Shown here piece by piece: positions 1 through 9,207 of a stretch of DNA of 64,000 nt. Numbering within the stretch: the first letter of the stretch is position 1; every line of letters begins with the position of its first letter. Where the stretch lies: assembly GCF_900182555.1 (NCBI RefSeq), contig NZ_FXTH01000013.1, positions 1 through 64,000 of the forward strand. The letters are read 5' to 3'. The translations under genes were made by a program, and so were the position numbers. This DNA comes from Fodinibius sediminis. GTDB taxonomy: Bacteria > Bacteroidota > Rhodothermia > Balneolales > Balneolaceae. A model generated the notes under the pieces. It was not told the origin of the DNA and did not search any database. It saw nothing but the letters and a program-made list of their open reading frames with translations.

Positions 1-392
1 GCAATTTTTTTGAATAACCACCGTGGCGCCCCGCTGTGCTGGGGAAGGACCTAAAAGAAGCAACCCACAAAACAAGCCGGAACCGACGGGTTACTAAAAA
101 TCTTTGGAAAAGCAGCCACCCCGAACATCCGTTTGACAGAATGCTACGCGCCTGCCGGGCCTTAACTTATAATTGAGCGGCATGCACTCCGCCTGCTAAG
201 TTCCTGATAATATCCATTTTTGTCCAATGATTTATCCTGAGGCCGGGAAGGGCGATATTATCCGGAATACTTTGTGACTTAAATCCTGATAACACCTCCT
301 GATAATATTATTTCAAATATATATGTAAGGATGGGCCGGGTAAAGACTCTTACTGGTAGATGAATGATCATAAAAGGAGAGTGGAGGTTAAG
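1..392. other. non-coding region upstream of the integron integrase
   Basis: No convincing gene is seen here. The stretch holds three exact copies of TCCTGATAA (202-210, 284-292, 297-305) and a shorter relative, TCCTGAGG, near 235. A hairpin with ends AACTTA (164-169) and TAAGTT (197-202) and an inner GCGG/CCGC stem is also present. In classical integrons the attI site lies on this side of intI, and IntI1 binds direct repeats there. No core of the GTTRRRY type was found, so an attI site cannot be placed. Confidence 0.5.
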
Positions 393-1352
393 ATGAAGAA
401 TGCAAGAGCACTGAGCATGCTCAGTACCGAGCTGAGGCGGCGCAACTACAGCTATCGTACGGAAAAATCGTATGTGCAGTGGGTTAAACGGTTTTTGCTG
501 TATATTCAGAGGCATAAGGGGAATATCATCAATGAACAAAGTATTACGGCCTATCTTAATTACTTGGCTGTGGAGCGGAGGGTGGCAGGATCTACACAGA
601 ACCAGGCCTTGTGTGCGATTATCTTTTATCTTGAAAAAGTACTGCATAAGCAGGTCCCTGAGCTTGTTAATCTGAAGAGAGCCAAAAAGTCTGATCATTT
701 ACCGGTCGTCCTCACAAAGGCTGAAGTCAGGCGGGTTTTGGAACTACTGCAAGGGGTAAAACAGCTGGTAGTGCAGTTGCTCTACGGGTCGGGACTCAGA
801 ATATCTGAAGCCCTTCGGCTGAGAGTGCAGGACCTGGATTTTTCCTACCGGCAACTATTTGTACGCAATACGAAGGGGCGTAAAGACCGTACCACGATAC
901 TGCCGGACCGATTGGTAATGCCCCTGAAAAGACATCTCCGTAAGGTTAAGCGTCTGCATGACAGAGACCTGGACCGGGGATGGGGCGAGGTTATTCTTCC
1001 GAAGGCCCTGGACAAAAAGTATCCGAGTGCAAACAGGGAACTGAAATGGCAGTATGTCTTCCCATCCAGGAAGAGGCGCAAGGATCCACGGTCAGGCCGA
1101 TACCAGCGCTATCACCTTTCTACATCCACGGTGCAGAAGGCGGTACGCAAGGCCGTCCGCAGGGCAAATATACAAAAGCATGCAACATGTCACACCTTCA
1201 GGCACAGCTTCGCTACTCATCTATTGGAAAATGGCTATGACATAAGAACGGTTCAGGAATTATTGGGACATAAAAGTGTAAAAACCACGCAGGTGTATAC
1301 CCATGTCCTCAAGAGGGGAGGGCAGGGGGTCAAAAGTCCCCTGGATGGCTGA
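393..1352 (+). CDS. intI: integron integrase IntI (tyrosine recombinase)
   Basis: This site-specific recombinase would insert and excise gene cassettes at attI and attC sites. The C-terminal catalytic domain has the tyrosine recombinase set: R136 (GSGLRISEA), K161, H267xxR270 (HTFRH), H293 and the nucleophile Y302 (VYTHVL). Residues about 193-228 form the extra segment that separates IntI from XerC/D, including [10 protein letters not shown] and WQYVFPS. The upstream ATG at 360 has no ribosome site, whereas GGAGG at 383-387 precedes the ATG at 393, so that start was chosen (319 residues, normal for IntI). The gene appears intact. No cassette array or attC site is recognisable next to it in the window, although cassettes could lie left of position 1. 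Confidence 0.92.
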   Translation: MKNARALSMLSTELRRRNYSYRTEKSYVQWVKRFLLYIQRHKGNIINEQSITAYLNYLAVERRVAGSTQNQALCAIIFYLEKVLHKQVPELVNLKRAKKSDHLPVVLTKAEVRRVLELLQGVKQLVVQLLYGSGLRISEALRLRVQDLDFSYRQLFVRNTKGRKDRTTILPDRLVMPLKRHLRKVKRLHDRDLDRGWGEVILPKALDKKYPSANRELKWQYVFPSRKRRKDPRSGRYQRYHLSTSTVQKAVRKAVRRANIQKHATCHTFRHSFATHLLENGYDIRTVQELLGHKSVKTTQVYTHVLKRGGQGVKSPLDG

Positions 1353-1903
1353 GGTACCAAGATGCGGGGAGTACGGTTCGGAATGTTGACTCGTTACATG
1401 TTCTGTTGCCTCTATACTTCCGGCAGTTCTTTTTGAGCGTCCTTGAACGCTTTGCGAGGCGTAAGACCCGGGATCTCGACTATCTCTATATCCTCAATGA
1501 GGATGCCCAGGGGACAGCACACCTTTATATTTATGACGGTAATTGTTAGGACCATATCAAGTACGTGTAAAATCATTGGCCGTACGGGCACAGCTTCAGG
1601 CAGCGTCTGTCAAAAACGGGTGCTGCCGGTGAACCGTGGCGGCCTGGTAGATAAGCTCCTTAAGCGGGCGGTGATAACTACCGGAAATTCCGGCGTTGGT
1701 CCAGTCGTTTCGTATTTTTGCCATCACCCATTTTCGTAAGGATCGGTATGGCACAACGCGGTTAAAGCCAGGGGGTGATGAACTGATACTGCAATGCCCA
1801 TTCCGGGGGCAGGATGGGGCTGGGCGGTATCGGCTGTCTGAAATGTGCTGCGTCTCGCCCAGACTATTGTCAGTCTTGAGCCTTTTTGATTATATTCGAA
1901 GGC
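1353..1903. other. non-coding region after intI, with a possible gene remnant
   Basis: About 550 bases without a credible complete gene. One plus-strand frame, open from inside the end of intI to the TAG at 1547-1549, reads like the C-terminus of a protein (it contains LERFARRKTRDLDYLYILNE and then LYIYDGN) but has no start of its own. It may be the tail of a decayed gene. The remaining sequence to the potassium transporter shows nothing I recognise. Confidence 0.4.
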
Positions 1904-3763
1904 ATGAAACTATTCAGGTATTTAAAAAAATACTATATCAAAGGCGTTGTGCGGGGGCGCCAGCTGTATAAGATTTACCGCAACCGCTTTAAAGGGGTAG
2001 AGGTAGAGCTATATGACCTGAATAAAAAACTTCATCCCTACTTCAAGGGGCTCAGCATCTCCCTGATGCTGCTGGCGCTGCTCAGCCTGGTGGCATCGTT
2101 TGGGTTTGAGCTTCCGGAGGAATATTTCAGGCTGAACGAATACCTCGAAATTGTGATCATCCTGGGCTTCTTCACACTGTTCCTGAGCCGCATCATCTTT
2201 ACCTCCCGGCGCGGTGAACTGGTCAGGAGCCATTTCCTGGAAGCCCTGCTCTTCCTGTTGTTGTCGGTGGGCATGGTGCTCTACCTGCTGGGTCTTGAAA
2301 GTGTGTTTCGGGTATGGGGCTCCCTGCTGGGCATTGAGGATACGTTCCCGCTGCTGGTGCTGCTCACCAAGGTCTACCTGGTGCTGCTGGTGGTGGCGAA
2401 GACCATCCAGGCGGCCCCGCTGCTAATCTCCCTGCAGCGTCACCCTGCACGGATGATTGTGGGCAGCTTCGCCCTGCTCATCCTGTTTGGGGCCCTGCTG
2501 CTGATGATGCCCCGTACCACGGTCGACGGGCAGGGTCTGGATTTTGTTAACGCTCTCTTTACCTCCACCAGCGCGGTCTGTGTGACGGGGCTGATCGTGG
2601 TGGATACGGCCACCCATTTTACCACCCTGGGGCAGTCGATTATCCTGGTGCTCATTCAGCTGGGGGGACTAGGCATCATCACCTTTGCCACGCTTTTTGC
2701 CCTGCTGGTCAGCGACCGCCTGGGGATCGGACAGATGGTCTTTCTGAAGGATGTACTCAGTCAAGACCGGGCCCAGGAAACCTTCCGGACAGTCAAGCGT
2801 ATCATCGCCCTGACCTTTTCGGTGGAGGCGCTGGGCGTAGCGGGCTACTACCTGAGCTGGACGGGCCTCTTCCCGGATGCCGGCACCCGCCTGTACCACT
2901 CGCTGTTTCATGCCATATCCGCTTTTTGCAATGCGGGCTTCTCAACGTTCACCAACAGCCTGGCTGATTCGGGCAACGCCCTGAACAGCGGGGTCAACAT
3001 TACAACCATGTTGATGATTGTCCTGGGCGGGCTGGGCTTTACCACCCTCTGGGAGCTGGTGCGGGGAAATCCGAGGCGTAAAATACGCAACCGGAAGCTC
3101 TCGGTGCATACCCGACTGGTGCTTATTACCACGGCCCTGCTGATCGTGGGCGGCACCATCGCCATTACCGCGCTGGAATGGAACCATACGCTGCAGGGCT
3201 TTGCCGCCTCTGACAAGTGGATGATGGGGCTGTTCCAGAGCGTGACCACGCGTACGGCGGGTTTCAATACCATTGATATCGGAGCACTCAGTTCCAGCAC
3301 AACGGTACTGTTCCTGGTGCTCATGGCGATTGGCGCTTCGCCGGCGTCCACGGGAGGGGGCATCAAGACGACAACCATCGCGGTGCTGCTGCTGACGGTA
3401 TATGCAACGGTGCGGGGCCACGACCGCGTGGAGTTTTCCCGGAAGACCATCCCACAGGTCACGATCTATACAGCGATAACGGCCTTCACACTGGCAGCCA
3501 CGAGCCTGTTCGTGTTCACGCTGCTGCTGACCTTCACCGAGGACCTGCCATTTGTGGACCTGCTGTTTGAGGAGTTTTCAGCTTTTGCCACAGTGGGACT
3601 GTCGCGGGGTATAACGGCGGATCTCTCAACGGCCGGCAGGATCATTGTCACCGTCTCCATGTTTATCGGCCGGGTGGGGAGTGTAACAATGGCGCTGGCC
3701 TTCGCCAAACGCATCCACAAGCGCCAGTACCAGTATCCCAAGGAGAGTGTGATTGTTGCCTGA
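1904..3763 (+). CDS. KtrB/TrkH-family potassium uptake membrane subunit
   Basis: This is the channel-like membrane subunit of a Ktr/Trk K+ (possibly Na+-coupled) uptake system in the inner membrane. The last two thirds show the four-fold membrane-pore-membrane plan, with pore loops TSTSAVCVTGL, AISAFCNAGFS, TTRTAGFNT and FATVGLSRG, each carrying the selectivity-filter glycine. About 190 N-terminal residues form an extra hydrophobic extension with several membrane spans. At about 619 residues it is longer than the typical 450-residue KtrB. Start: ATG 1904 is preferred over an in-frame TTG at 1886, and neither has a clear ribosome site. The partner RCK subunit follows 80 bases downstream, which supports a two-gene KtrAB-like unit. 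Confidence 0.9.
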   Translation: MKLFRYLKKYYIKGVVRGRQLYKIYRNRFKGVEVELYDLNKKLHPYFKGLSISLMLLALLSLVASFGFELPEEYFRLNEYLEIVIILGFFTLFLSRIIFTSRRGELVRSHFLEALLFLLLSVGMVLYLLGLESVFRVWGSLLGIEDTFPLLVLLTKVYLVLLVVAKTIQAAPLLISLQRHPARMIVGSFALLILFGALLLMMPRTTVDGQGLDFVNALFTSTSAVCVTGLIVVDTATHFTTLGQSIILVLIQLGGLGIITFATLFALLVSDRLGIGQMVFLKDVLSQDRAQETFRTVKRIIALTFSVEALGVAGYYLSWTGLFPDAGTRLYHSLFHAISAFCNAGFSTFTNSLADSGNALNSGVNITTMLMIVLGGLGFTTLWELVRGNPRRKIRNRKLSVHTRLVLITTALLIVGGTIAITALEWNHTLQGFAASDKWMMGLFQSVTTRTAGFNTIDIGALSSSTTVLFLVLMAIGASPASTGGGIKTTTIAVLLLTVYATVRGHDRVEFSRKTIPQVTIYTAITAFTLAATSLFVFTLLLTFTEDLPFVDLLFEEFSAFATVGLSRGITADLSTAGRIIVTVSMFIGRVGSVTMALAFAKRIHKRQYQYPKESVIVA

Positions 3764-3843
3764 GTAGCAGGATCTTCATAGACTGAACCTATATTTTAGA
3801 ATAAAGCGGGTTAACGTTATCCTTAGAAAAAGAGATTAGACTT

Positions 3844-4557
3844 ATGGCCAAGAATGGAAAGGAGCAATTTTGTGTAATCGGACTCGGAAGCTATGGAACC
3901 TCGCTGGCCAAATCCCTGTCGGAGCTGGGAGCGTATGTCATGGCGGTGGATCATAATATTGAGCGGGTGGAGGAGGTCCAGCAGTTCGTCTCGGAGGCTA
4001 TCATGTTTGACGCCACGGACCCGGCGATGCTGGCCGAACACGGGGTCTACGGAGCGGATGTGGTAATCGTGGGTATCGGTGAGGCCTTTGAGCCGGTGGT
4101 CCTGATCTGCATGGAGCTGTTGAAGGCGGGGGTGCCGCGCATCATCGCGCGGGCGGGCAGCGACACCCAGCAGTCGATTCTCAACCGTATTGGCATCAAG
4201 GAGGTGATCCACCCGGAGCGGGATGAAGGGGCCCGCATGGCAACACAGCTGATGCACTCGTCGGTGAGCAACTATTTTGAGCTCAGCGAGGATATTGCCA
4301 TCTATGAAATCGATGCGCCCAAGAGCATGCATGATTTTACCCTGGCCGAACTGAAGCTGCGGGAGCGCTACGAGGTAAACCTGTTGACCATAAAACGGCC
4401 CCGAAAAAGGAAGGTGACCCTGGAAGAGGGAGTGGAACACGAGGAGCTGGAAGTGCTGGGCGTACTGGACGGGCAGGCGGTAATCCGTCCCAACGACCGG
4501 CTGGTTGTCATGGGGCGCCATGAGAATATCAAGAAACTGATGGACACCAACCAGTGA
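3844..4557 (+). CDS. KtrA/TrkA-family regulatory (RCK) subunit of K+ uptake
   Basis: A cytoplasmic gating ring protein for the adjacent K+ transporter. Residues about 9-130 form an RCK_N Rossmann domain with the nucleotide motif GLGSYG (13-18) and an acidic residue at the end of strand 2 (MAVDHN). Residues about 145-232 form an RCK_C domain ending in RPNDRLVVMG. The length of 237 residues is slightly above KtrA's usual 220. The extra residues are a basic insert (KRPRKRK) in RCK_C. In this family ADP/ATP or NAD(H) binding to RCK_N controls transport; that regulation is inferred here. Its stop overlaps the start of the downstream hydrolase. Confidence 0.92.
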   Translation: MAKNGKEQFCVIGLGSYGTSLAKSLSELGAYVMAVDHNIERVEEVQQFVSEAIMFDATDPAMLAEHGVYGADVVIVGIGEAFEPVVLICMELLKAGVPRIIARAGSDTQQSILNRIGIKEVIHPERDEGARMATQLMHSSVSNYFELSEDIAIYEIDAPKSMHDFTLAELKLRERYEVNLLTIKRPRKRKVTLEEGVEHEELEVLGVLDGQAVIRPNDRLVVMGRHENIKKLMDTNQ

Positions 4558-5249
4558 TGGGGGAGATGGAACACACGGGAACAGCTTCATTCGAGATCGA
4601 TGTGCCGTACCGGCTCTTGGAAAGAGGGGCAGGGAGGGAGAAACCGCTGATTATCTACCTCCATGGGTTTGGTCAGCATATGAACAGTTTCCAGAGCCAG
4701 GTGGCGCCCCTGACAACACTGTCGGCCTACCATCTTTTTGTTTCCGGACCCTATCCGATCTACGACCGCCGGCGGAAGAAAAAGGTGGATGAATGGGGTC
4801 GGGCCTGGTATCTCTACGACGGGGAGCAGGAGCAGTTCGAGCGTTCACTGGAACAAAGTGCAGCCTTCATCGAGGGGGTGCTGGACCAGATCGGGGATGA
4901 TATTGCGGCGACCCGGATGGCAGTGATGGGCTATTCCATGGGCGGCTACCTGGCAGGCTATTTTGCTCTGTCACGCCCCGGCAGCGTCGATGAGCTGGTT
5001 GTGATGGGCAGCCGGATAAAGACGGAGCTGTTTGAAGACCGGCCGGGCAGCTATTCACATCTTAGTGTACTGGCCCTGCATGGACGGAAAGACCGGCGTG
5101 TAAAAAGCAATCCTCAGCGTCTGAGCTGCGAGAAGTTGTCCAAATGGGGTGCCACGGTCACATTCAAAACACTGGCCGCGGGTCATAAACTGGATCCACC
5201 CTACATTTCAGCCGCTAAAGAGTGGCTGATGGACCACGGCTACGGCTGA
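4557..5249 (+). CDS. alpha/beta hydrolase, phospholipase/carboxylesterase type
   Basis: A serine hydrolase of the esterase/dienelactone-hydrolase-like group, predicted cytoplasmic as no signal peptide is seen. The oxyanion motif is YLHGFGQ (about 34-40). The nucleophile is S127 in GYSMGG, the acid is D179 in HGRKDRRV, and the base is H210 in AAGHKLD, so the triad is complete. Substrate is unknown. The ATG at 4557 shares its A with the TGA stop of the RCK gene, a TGATG overlap that implies translational coupling; GTG 4554 and ATG 4566 are alternatives. Why a hydrolase is coupled to K+ uptake is not evident. Confidence 0.85.
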   Translation: MGEMEHTGTASFEIDVPYRLLERGAGREKPLIIYLHGFGQHMNSFQSQVAPLTTLSAYHLFVSGPYPIYDRRRKKKVDEWGRAWYLYDGEQEQFERSLEQSAAFIEGVLDQIGDDIAATRMAVMGYSMGGYLAGYFALSRPGSVDELVVMGSRIKTELFEDRPGSYSHLSVLALHGRKDRRVKSNPQRLSCEKLSKWGATVTFKTLAAGHKLDPPYISAAKEWLMDHGYG

Positions 5250-5269
5250 GCAGAATACCGACAGGGTCC

Positions 5270-5710
5270 CTATGCCGGATATTGGCCGCCCTGGATGTAT
5301 TGCCGGAGGTTGGAAATTTCGCCGCGCTGCCTGGAGATGATCGCCTTGACCAGGTCGCCGATGGAGATCACGCCCACCACTGTGTCGTTCTCCATTACCG
5401 GCAGGTGACGAATCTTTTTATTGGTCATGATCGACATGCAGGAATCCACCGTGTCGTCGGGAGATACATTATAGACCTTTCCGGTCATGATGGTGCTTAC
5501 TTTTGTTTCTTTGGAAGTTCGTCCTTTTAGGATAACTTTGCTGCGGTAGTCGCGCTCACTTAAGATGCCCAGCAGCTGTTCGCCATCCATAACGACCAGG
5601 GCCCCGATGTCCAATTCATCCATCTTGGCTATGGCTTCAAATACGGTTTGATTGGCGGAGATGCTGTATACGTCGTATCCCTTGGTTTTTAATATGTCCC
5701 TAACGAGCAT
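5270..5710 (-). CDS. CBS-domain pair protein
   Basis: A small soluble protein built from two CBS domains (about residues 8-60 and 72-125), with the typical LLGILSERDYRSK and VVGVISIGDLVKA segments that end each domain. CBS pairs bind adenosine nucleotides and often act as energy sensors or as regulators of an unidentified partner. No catalytic domain is attached. The start has a strong AGGAGGT ribosome site a few bases upstream on the minus strand, unusual in this window. The gene converges with the hydrolase gene (20-base gap) and diverges from the trmH gene. Confidence 0.9.
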   Translation of the reverse strand: MLVRDILKTKGYDVYSISANQTVFEAIAKMDELDIGALVVMDGEQLLGILSERDYRSKVILKGRTSKETKVSTIMTGKVYNVSPDDTVDSCMSIMTNKKIRHLPVMENDTVVGVISIGDLVKAIISRQRGEISNLRQYIQGGQYPA

Positions 5711-5799
5711 ATTTACCTCCTTTTTTTTATGGAAAAATGAAATGACAAAAAGTATTATAACATTTATCTAAGATTAATACACATTAGCAGATTATTTTT

Positions 5800-6501
5800 A
5801 TGGATAATGCCCTCAAAGGAGCAGTGACCGGTCATTTACTGCAATTCATCACCGAAGATCGCCGCCGGCGCATCAATGAGGTGCTTGATCAGCGAAGCCG
5901 TTTTCTGTCGGTGGTCCTGGAAGACCTCTATCAGCCGCACAATGCCAGTGCAGTACTTCGCAGCTGCGACTGCTTTGGCGTACAGGATGTTCATATTATT
6001 GAAAATGAGAATCGGTTTAATCCCAGCAAAGGGGTCACGATTGGCTCGGATCAGTGGCTTTCGCTGCACAAATACAATGCTTCCGGAGATGGGGAAAACA
6101 CGCGGCGGTGTTATCGGCAGCTTCGGGAACAGGGGTACCGGCTTGTCGCGACAACTCCCCACGAGGATGATGTGACCATCGACCAAGTGCCGCTGGATCA
6201 AAAGACGGCCCTGGTGTTTGGATCAGAGCTGACGGGCCTTTCGGATGTGGCCCTGGAGGAGGCGGATGCCTATGCCCGGATTCCGATGGTGGGATTCAGC
6301 GAAAGTTTCAACATATCGGTAAGTGCAGCCCTCTGCCTGTATGAGCTTTCGACCCGGCTGCGCAGGGAGGGCACGGGCTGGGAATTGACGGAGGATGAAA
6401 AACGGGACTTGCGGCTGGAATGGGTCCGCAAGTCGGTGCGTGCAGCCGACAAGATTGAAGAGCGGTTCCTGGCTGAAAGGCAGTCATCAGTTGATAACTG
6501 A
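5800..6501 (+). CDS. trmH: TrmH-family tRNA 2'-O-ribose methyltransferase
   Basis: A SPOUT methyltransferase, most like TrmH, which methylates the ribose of G18 in tRNA using S-adenosylmethionine. Motif 1 is NASAVLRSCDCFG (N48, catalytic R54), motif 2 is LVFGSELTGLS, and motif 3 is the knotted segment IPMVGFSESFNISVSAALCL. The C-terminal extension rich in charged residues is typical of TrmH and helps dimer and tRNA binding. Length 233 is normal. The exact target nucleotide is inferred from family resemblance; other SpoU-type rRNA or tRNA targets cannot be excluded. Confidence 0.88.
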   Translation: MDNALKGAVTGHLLQFITEDRRRRINEVLDQRSRFLSVVLEDLYQPHNASAVLRSCDCFGVQDVHIIENENRFNPSKGVTIGSDQWLSLHKYNASGDGENTRRCYRQLREQGYRLVATTPHEDDVTIDQVPLDQKTALVFGSELTGLSDVALEEADAYARIPMVGFSESFNISVSAALCLYELSTRLRREGTGWELTEDEKRDLRLEWVRKSVRAADKIEERFLAERQSSVDN

Positions 6502-6526
6502 AAGAAAGGGCCGCGAAACCGGCCTT
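6501..6526 (-). terminator. stem-loop terminator between trmH and the M28 peptidase gene
   Basis: A GC-rich stem (AAGGGCCG with CGGCCTT, one bulge) lies between the convergent genes. Read on the minus strand it is followed by a T-rich stretch (TTTCTTTC), so it most likely ends M28 peptidase transcripts. Confidence 0.5.
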
Positions 6527-6563
6527 CTGTCTGCGAGCCATAGAGCGTATCTCCGGGTTCGGG

Positions 6564-7946
6564 TCAGCGCGGCAGTCGTTCCGGCATATCAGCGACCACA
6601 TACGCCATAACAGCCATGGCGGCAATGCATTTTTTGTATTCCTCGGGGTCCAGCTTGTCGATGGTGTCGGCGGCTGTATGGTGATACCAGAAATAGCGCG
6701 AGGAGTCGACCAGAAGGCCCATGCCGGGCACGCCTTCGCGCATGATGGGGCCGATGTCAGCTCCGCCGCCTCCACGGGATATGTTGTCGGCATCGATGGG
6801 CTGCAGTAGTTCTCCCACGGCTGAGATCATGGCATAAGCCTCGTCGGAACCGCTGAAACCGAACCCCTGCGGATCAAAAACCCCGGCATCCGACTCAATG
6901 GCAAGTACATGGTCGTCGATGGATCCGTCAGCCTGGACGGAATCGCGATAGGCTGTTGCGCCGCGGAGGCCATTTTCTTCATTGGTCCACATGACCACGC
7001 GTACAGTGCGCCTGGGCTGAAGTCCCAGTTCTTTCATCAACAGCAGGGCTTCCCACGCCGCGAACGAACCGCCGGCATCATCCATCACGCCCTGGCCAAC
7101 ATCCCAGGAGTCAATATGTCCGCCCATAACCACGATCTCCCCGGGTTTTTCAGAGCCTTTGATTTCAGCTATAACGTTTCGGGAGCGGGCGTCAGGCAGG
7201 GTCCGGGCGTTCATCTCCAGGTGCAGGCGGATCGTTTCTCCCCGCTCCTGCATGCGCTGGAGCATGGCGGCGTGTTCGGTAGTGATGGCGGCATGCGGGA
7301 TCTTCGGAGTGTCTTCCTGGTAGTTGGAGGTGCCGGTATGCGGGGTCTTCATGGAATAGGGGCCGACTGAGCGTATCAGGCTGGCAACCGCCCCTGCCTT
7401 GGCTGCTTCGATTGCTCCGTTCATACGGTACTGCACGGTTTCCCCGTAGGTGACGAACGGGACATTATAGAGTACAATTTTGCCGCGTGCCCGGTCCGCT
7501 TGGGACTTGAGCTCTTCAAAACTGTTGACGACCAGCACTTCGGCCTGGAGCCCGCCATCCGGCGTGCTGATGCTACCCCCCAGCCCCAGCATCGGCAGAT
7601 CCATGCGTCGGGGGCGTATAAGGGTGGCCGATTCTTCACCGCGCACCCAGTGGGGCACCATGACGGGATGGGTTGTCACCCGGTCCAGGGGCTGCTCCTG
7701 CATGCGTTCCACAATCCAGTCTATTGAATGCTCCAGGCTTTGGGAACCGCTGAGGCGGTGACCAAAAGTATCAGCAAAATAGGTAAGCGTTTGAAATGCT
7801 TCGTCATCCTGCAGGGCTGCGTCGATAAGGGTCTCGGCTTCTTCCCGGTATTCCGAGAAATCGTAGGAAGTCGACTGGCCCCTTGCTGTGACGGAGAGTA
7901 GAAAAGGTAAGGCAAAACAGAGAATGGGAAATCGTAGGTTGAGCAT
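6564..7946 (-). CDS. secreted M28-family zinc aminopeptidase/carboxypeptidase with PA-like insert
   Basis: An exported di-zinc exopeptidase resembling carboxypeptidase Q. Residues 1-23 are a signal peptide ending near ARGQ. A protease-associated insert spans about 130-250. The M28 metal set is present: H277 in GGHIDSWD, bridging Asp in GVMDDAGG (289/290), catalytic E323 and ligand E324 in TNEENG, D353 in ESDAG, and a His of YHHTAADT (422/423). Length 460 fits the family. It would trim peptides in the periplasm or outside the cell. It is transcribed alone, facing trmH, with a likely terminator between them. Confidence 0.92.
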   Translation of the reverse strand: MLNLRFPILCFALPFLLSVTARGQSTSYDFSEYREEAETLIDAALQDDEAFQTLTYFADTFGHRLSGSQSLEHSIDWIVERMQEQPLDRVTTHPVMVPHWVRGEESATLIRPRRMDLPMLGLGGSISTPDGGLQAEVLVVNSFEELKSQADRARGKIVLYNVPFVTYGETVQYRMNGAIEAAKAGAVASLIRSVGPYSMKTPHTGTSNYQEDTPKIPHAAITTEHAAMLQRMQERGETIRLHLEMNARTLPDARSRNVIAEIKGSEKPGEIVVMGGHIDSWDVGQGVMDDAGGSFAAWEALLLMKELGLQPRRTVRVVMWTNEENGLRGATAYRDSVQADGSIDDHVLAIESDAGVFDPQGFGFSGSDEAYAMISAVGELLQPIDADNISRGGGGADIGPIMREGVPGMGLLVDSSRYFWYHHTAADTIDKLDPEEYKKCIAAMAVMAYVVADMPERLPR

Positions 7947-8117
7947 AAGTGCATAGTTAGAGAACTGGCCATTTTGTGAGGTGGTAGATAGAAAATTATT
8001 CTATAAAATAACAGGCCAAATACGGACGGCAGGCAGCAAATGGAAGGAAAGCGGCAGGCTTGTGGGATATGGCGTTACCCCTTGGACCAGCTGCGGAACG
8101 GACTGGTGGAGAGTCTG

Positions 8118-9092
8118 CTAATCCATTGATCTATCACTGGACTCGGCAGCAGCCTTGTACATTTCGTACTCCTCGGGCGAAACATCCACGAAAAGATAGT
8201 GCAGGGGATCAACGGCCTCTCCGTCCAGATGGACCTCGTAATGCAGGTGGGGCCCGGAAGACAAGCCGGTGTTGCCGGAATAGCCGATCAGCTGGCCCCG
8301 TTTTACCCGTGTTCCGGGCCGGATGTCTTTGGCAAAAGAGGAGAGGTGTGCATAATAGGTTTCATAGCCAAAATCGTGATCGACAATCAGCAGCCGGCCA
8401 AAGGTTCCCTTTCGGGCGGCGTGCTTGACGACACCGTCGCCGGTGACGAATACCTTGCTACCCACACTTGCACTGAAATCGAGTCCGTCGTGCTGACGCC
8501 GGTACTTCAGGATAGGATGGTACCGCTTGCCAAAACCGCTCACGATACCGCCGCCGGTGGGCTTGATAGCGGGCAGGTGAGCCATTTTTTTCTGGTTTTC
8601 ATTATATGCCGACTTGATGTCTTCAAAGCTCGACTTCTGGATATCTATACTGCGCTCCAGTCCCTCGAGGTTCTGGGCTGTCTGCTTCAGAATTTCAGCC
8701 GTCCCTTCGCTGTACATGTCAAATTCGCTGTATACATCGGCACCACCGGCACCTCCCTGGCGTTCATCCATGGAGATGGTTTCCATGCCCAGGAGCGATC
8801 GATACATTTCGTTGTCAACCTCGGCGAGCTCGTCAACCTGCTGGTCAAGATTCTTGATGCTGGTCTGGGTAAGCCGCAGCTGTTCCTTGAGGGCCTTGTT
8901 TTCTGCTTTCAGGGCAATTTCGGCAGGTGTCCCAATGGAAAAAGAGAGAATGGAAATGCCAATTCCTGCTAAAACCACACCGCATAACAGCCAGACGGAG
9001 GCGGTGTAGACAATGCGCTCTAGCTTATTGTACTTGACGGGTACGAACTCGCAATTCTGCTCGTCGTAGAAATAGTAGTTTTTTAAAGACAT
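8118..9092 (-). CDS. membrane-anchored M23 peptidase (LytM type)
   Basis: A cell-wall endopeptidase or an activator of one. A short basic cytoplasmic N-terminus precedes one membrane segment (about 28-52). A periplasmic coiled coil (about 56-100 and 125-170) is followed by an M23 domain (about 180-300). Zinc ligands are H201 and D205 (QHDGLDF) and H284 of PHLHYEV, with H249 and H282 as catalytic partners, so the enzyme should be active. The architecture matches the MepM-like proteins common in Bacteroidota. It lies 116 bases downstream of the HPr kinase gene on the same strand. Confidence 0.92.
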   Translation of the reverse strand: MSLKNYYFYDEQNCEFVPVKYNKLERIVYTASVWLLCGVVLAGIGISILSFSIGTPAEIALKAENKALKEQLRLTQTSIKNLDQQVDELAEVDNEMYRSLLGMETISMDERQGGAGGADVYSEFDMYSEGTAEILKQTAQNLEGLERSIDIQKSSFEDIKSAYNENQKKMAHLPAIKPTGGGIVSGFGKRYHPILKYRRQHDGLDFSASVGSKVFVTGDGVVKHAARKGTFGRLLIVDHDFGYETYYAHLSSFAKDIRPGTRVKRGQLIGYSGNTGLSSGPHLHYEVHLDGEAVDPLHYLFVDVSPEEYEMYKAAAESSDRSMD

Positions 9093-9207
9093 GTTAAATG
9101 TGCTGGTATCGGAAATCTCTCCGAGGTAACGCTGTGAATATCAGTCTTACGGTAATTAAATGGGCTAATAATACCTATTAAATGGGTGAAATCAAAATAA
9201 ATCGTTC

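Noticed and set aside
161-207. attC-like hairpin AACTTA...TAAGTT upstream of intI
   Set aside because: The stem exists, but neither strand gives paired RYYYAAC and GTTRRRY core sites, and no cassette gene is attached.
2908-3462. 184-codon minus-strand frame inside the potassium transporter gene
   Set aside because: Fully antisense to a clear KtrB/TrkH gene; composition is that of a shadow frame.
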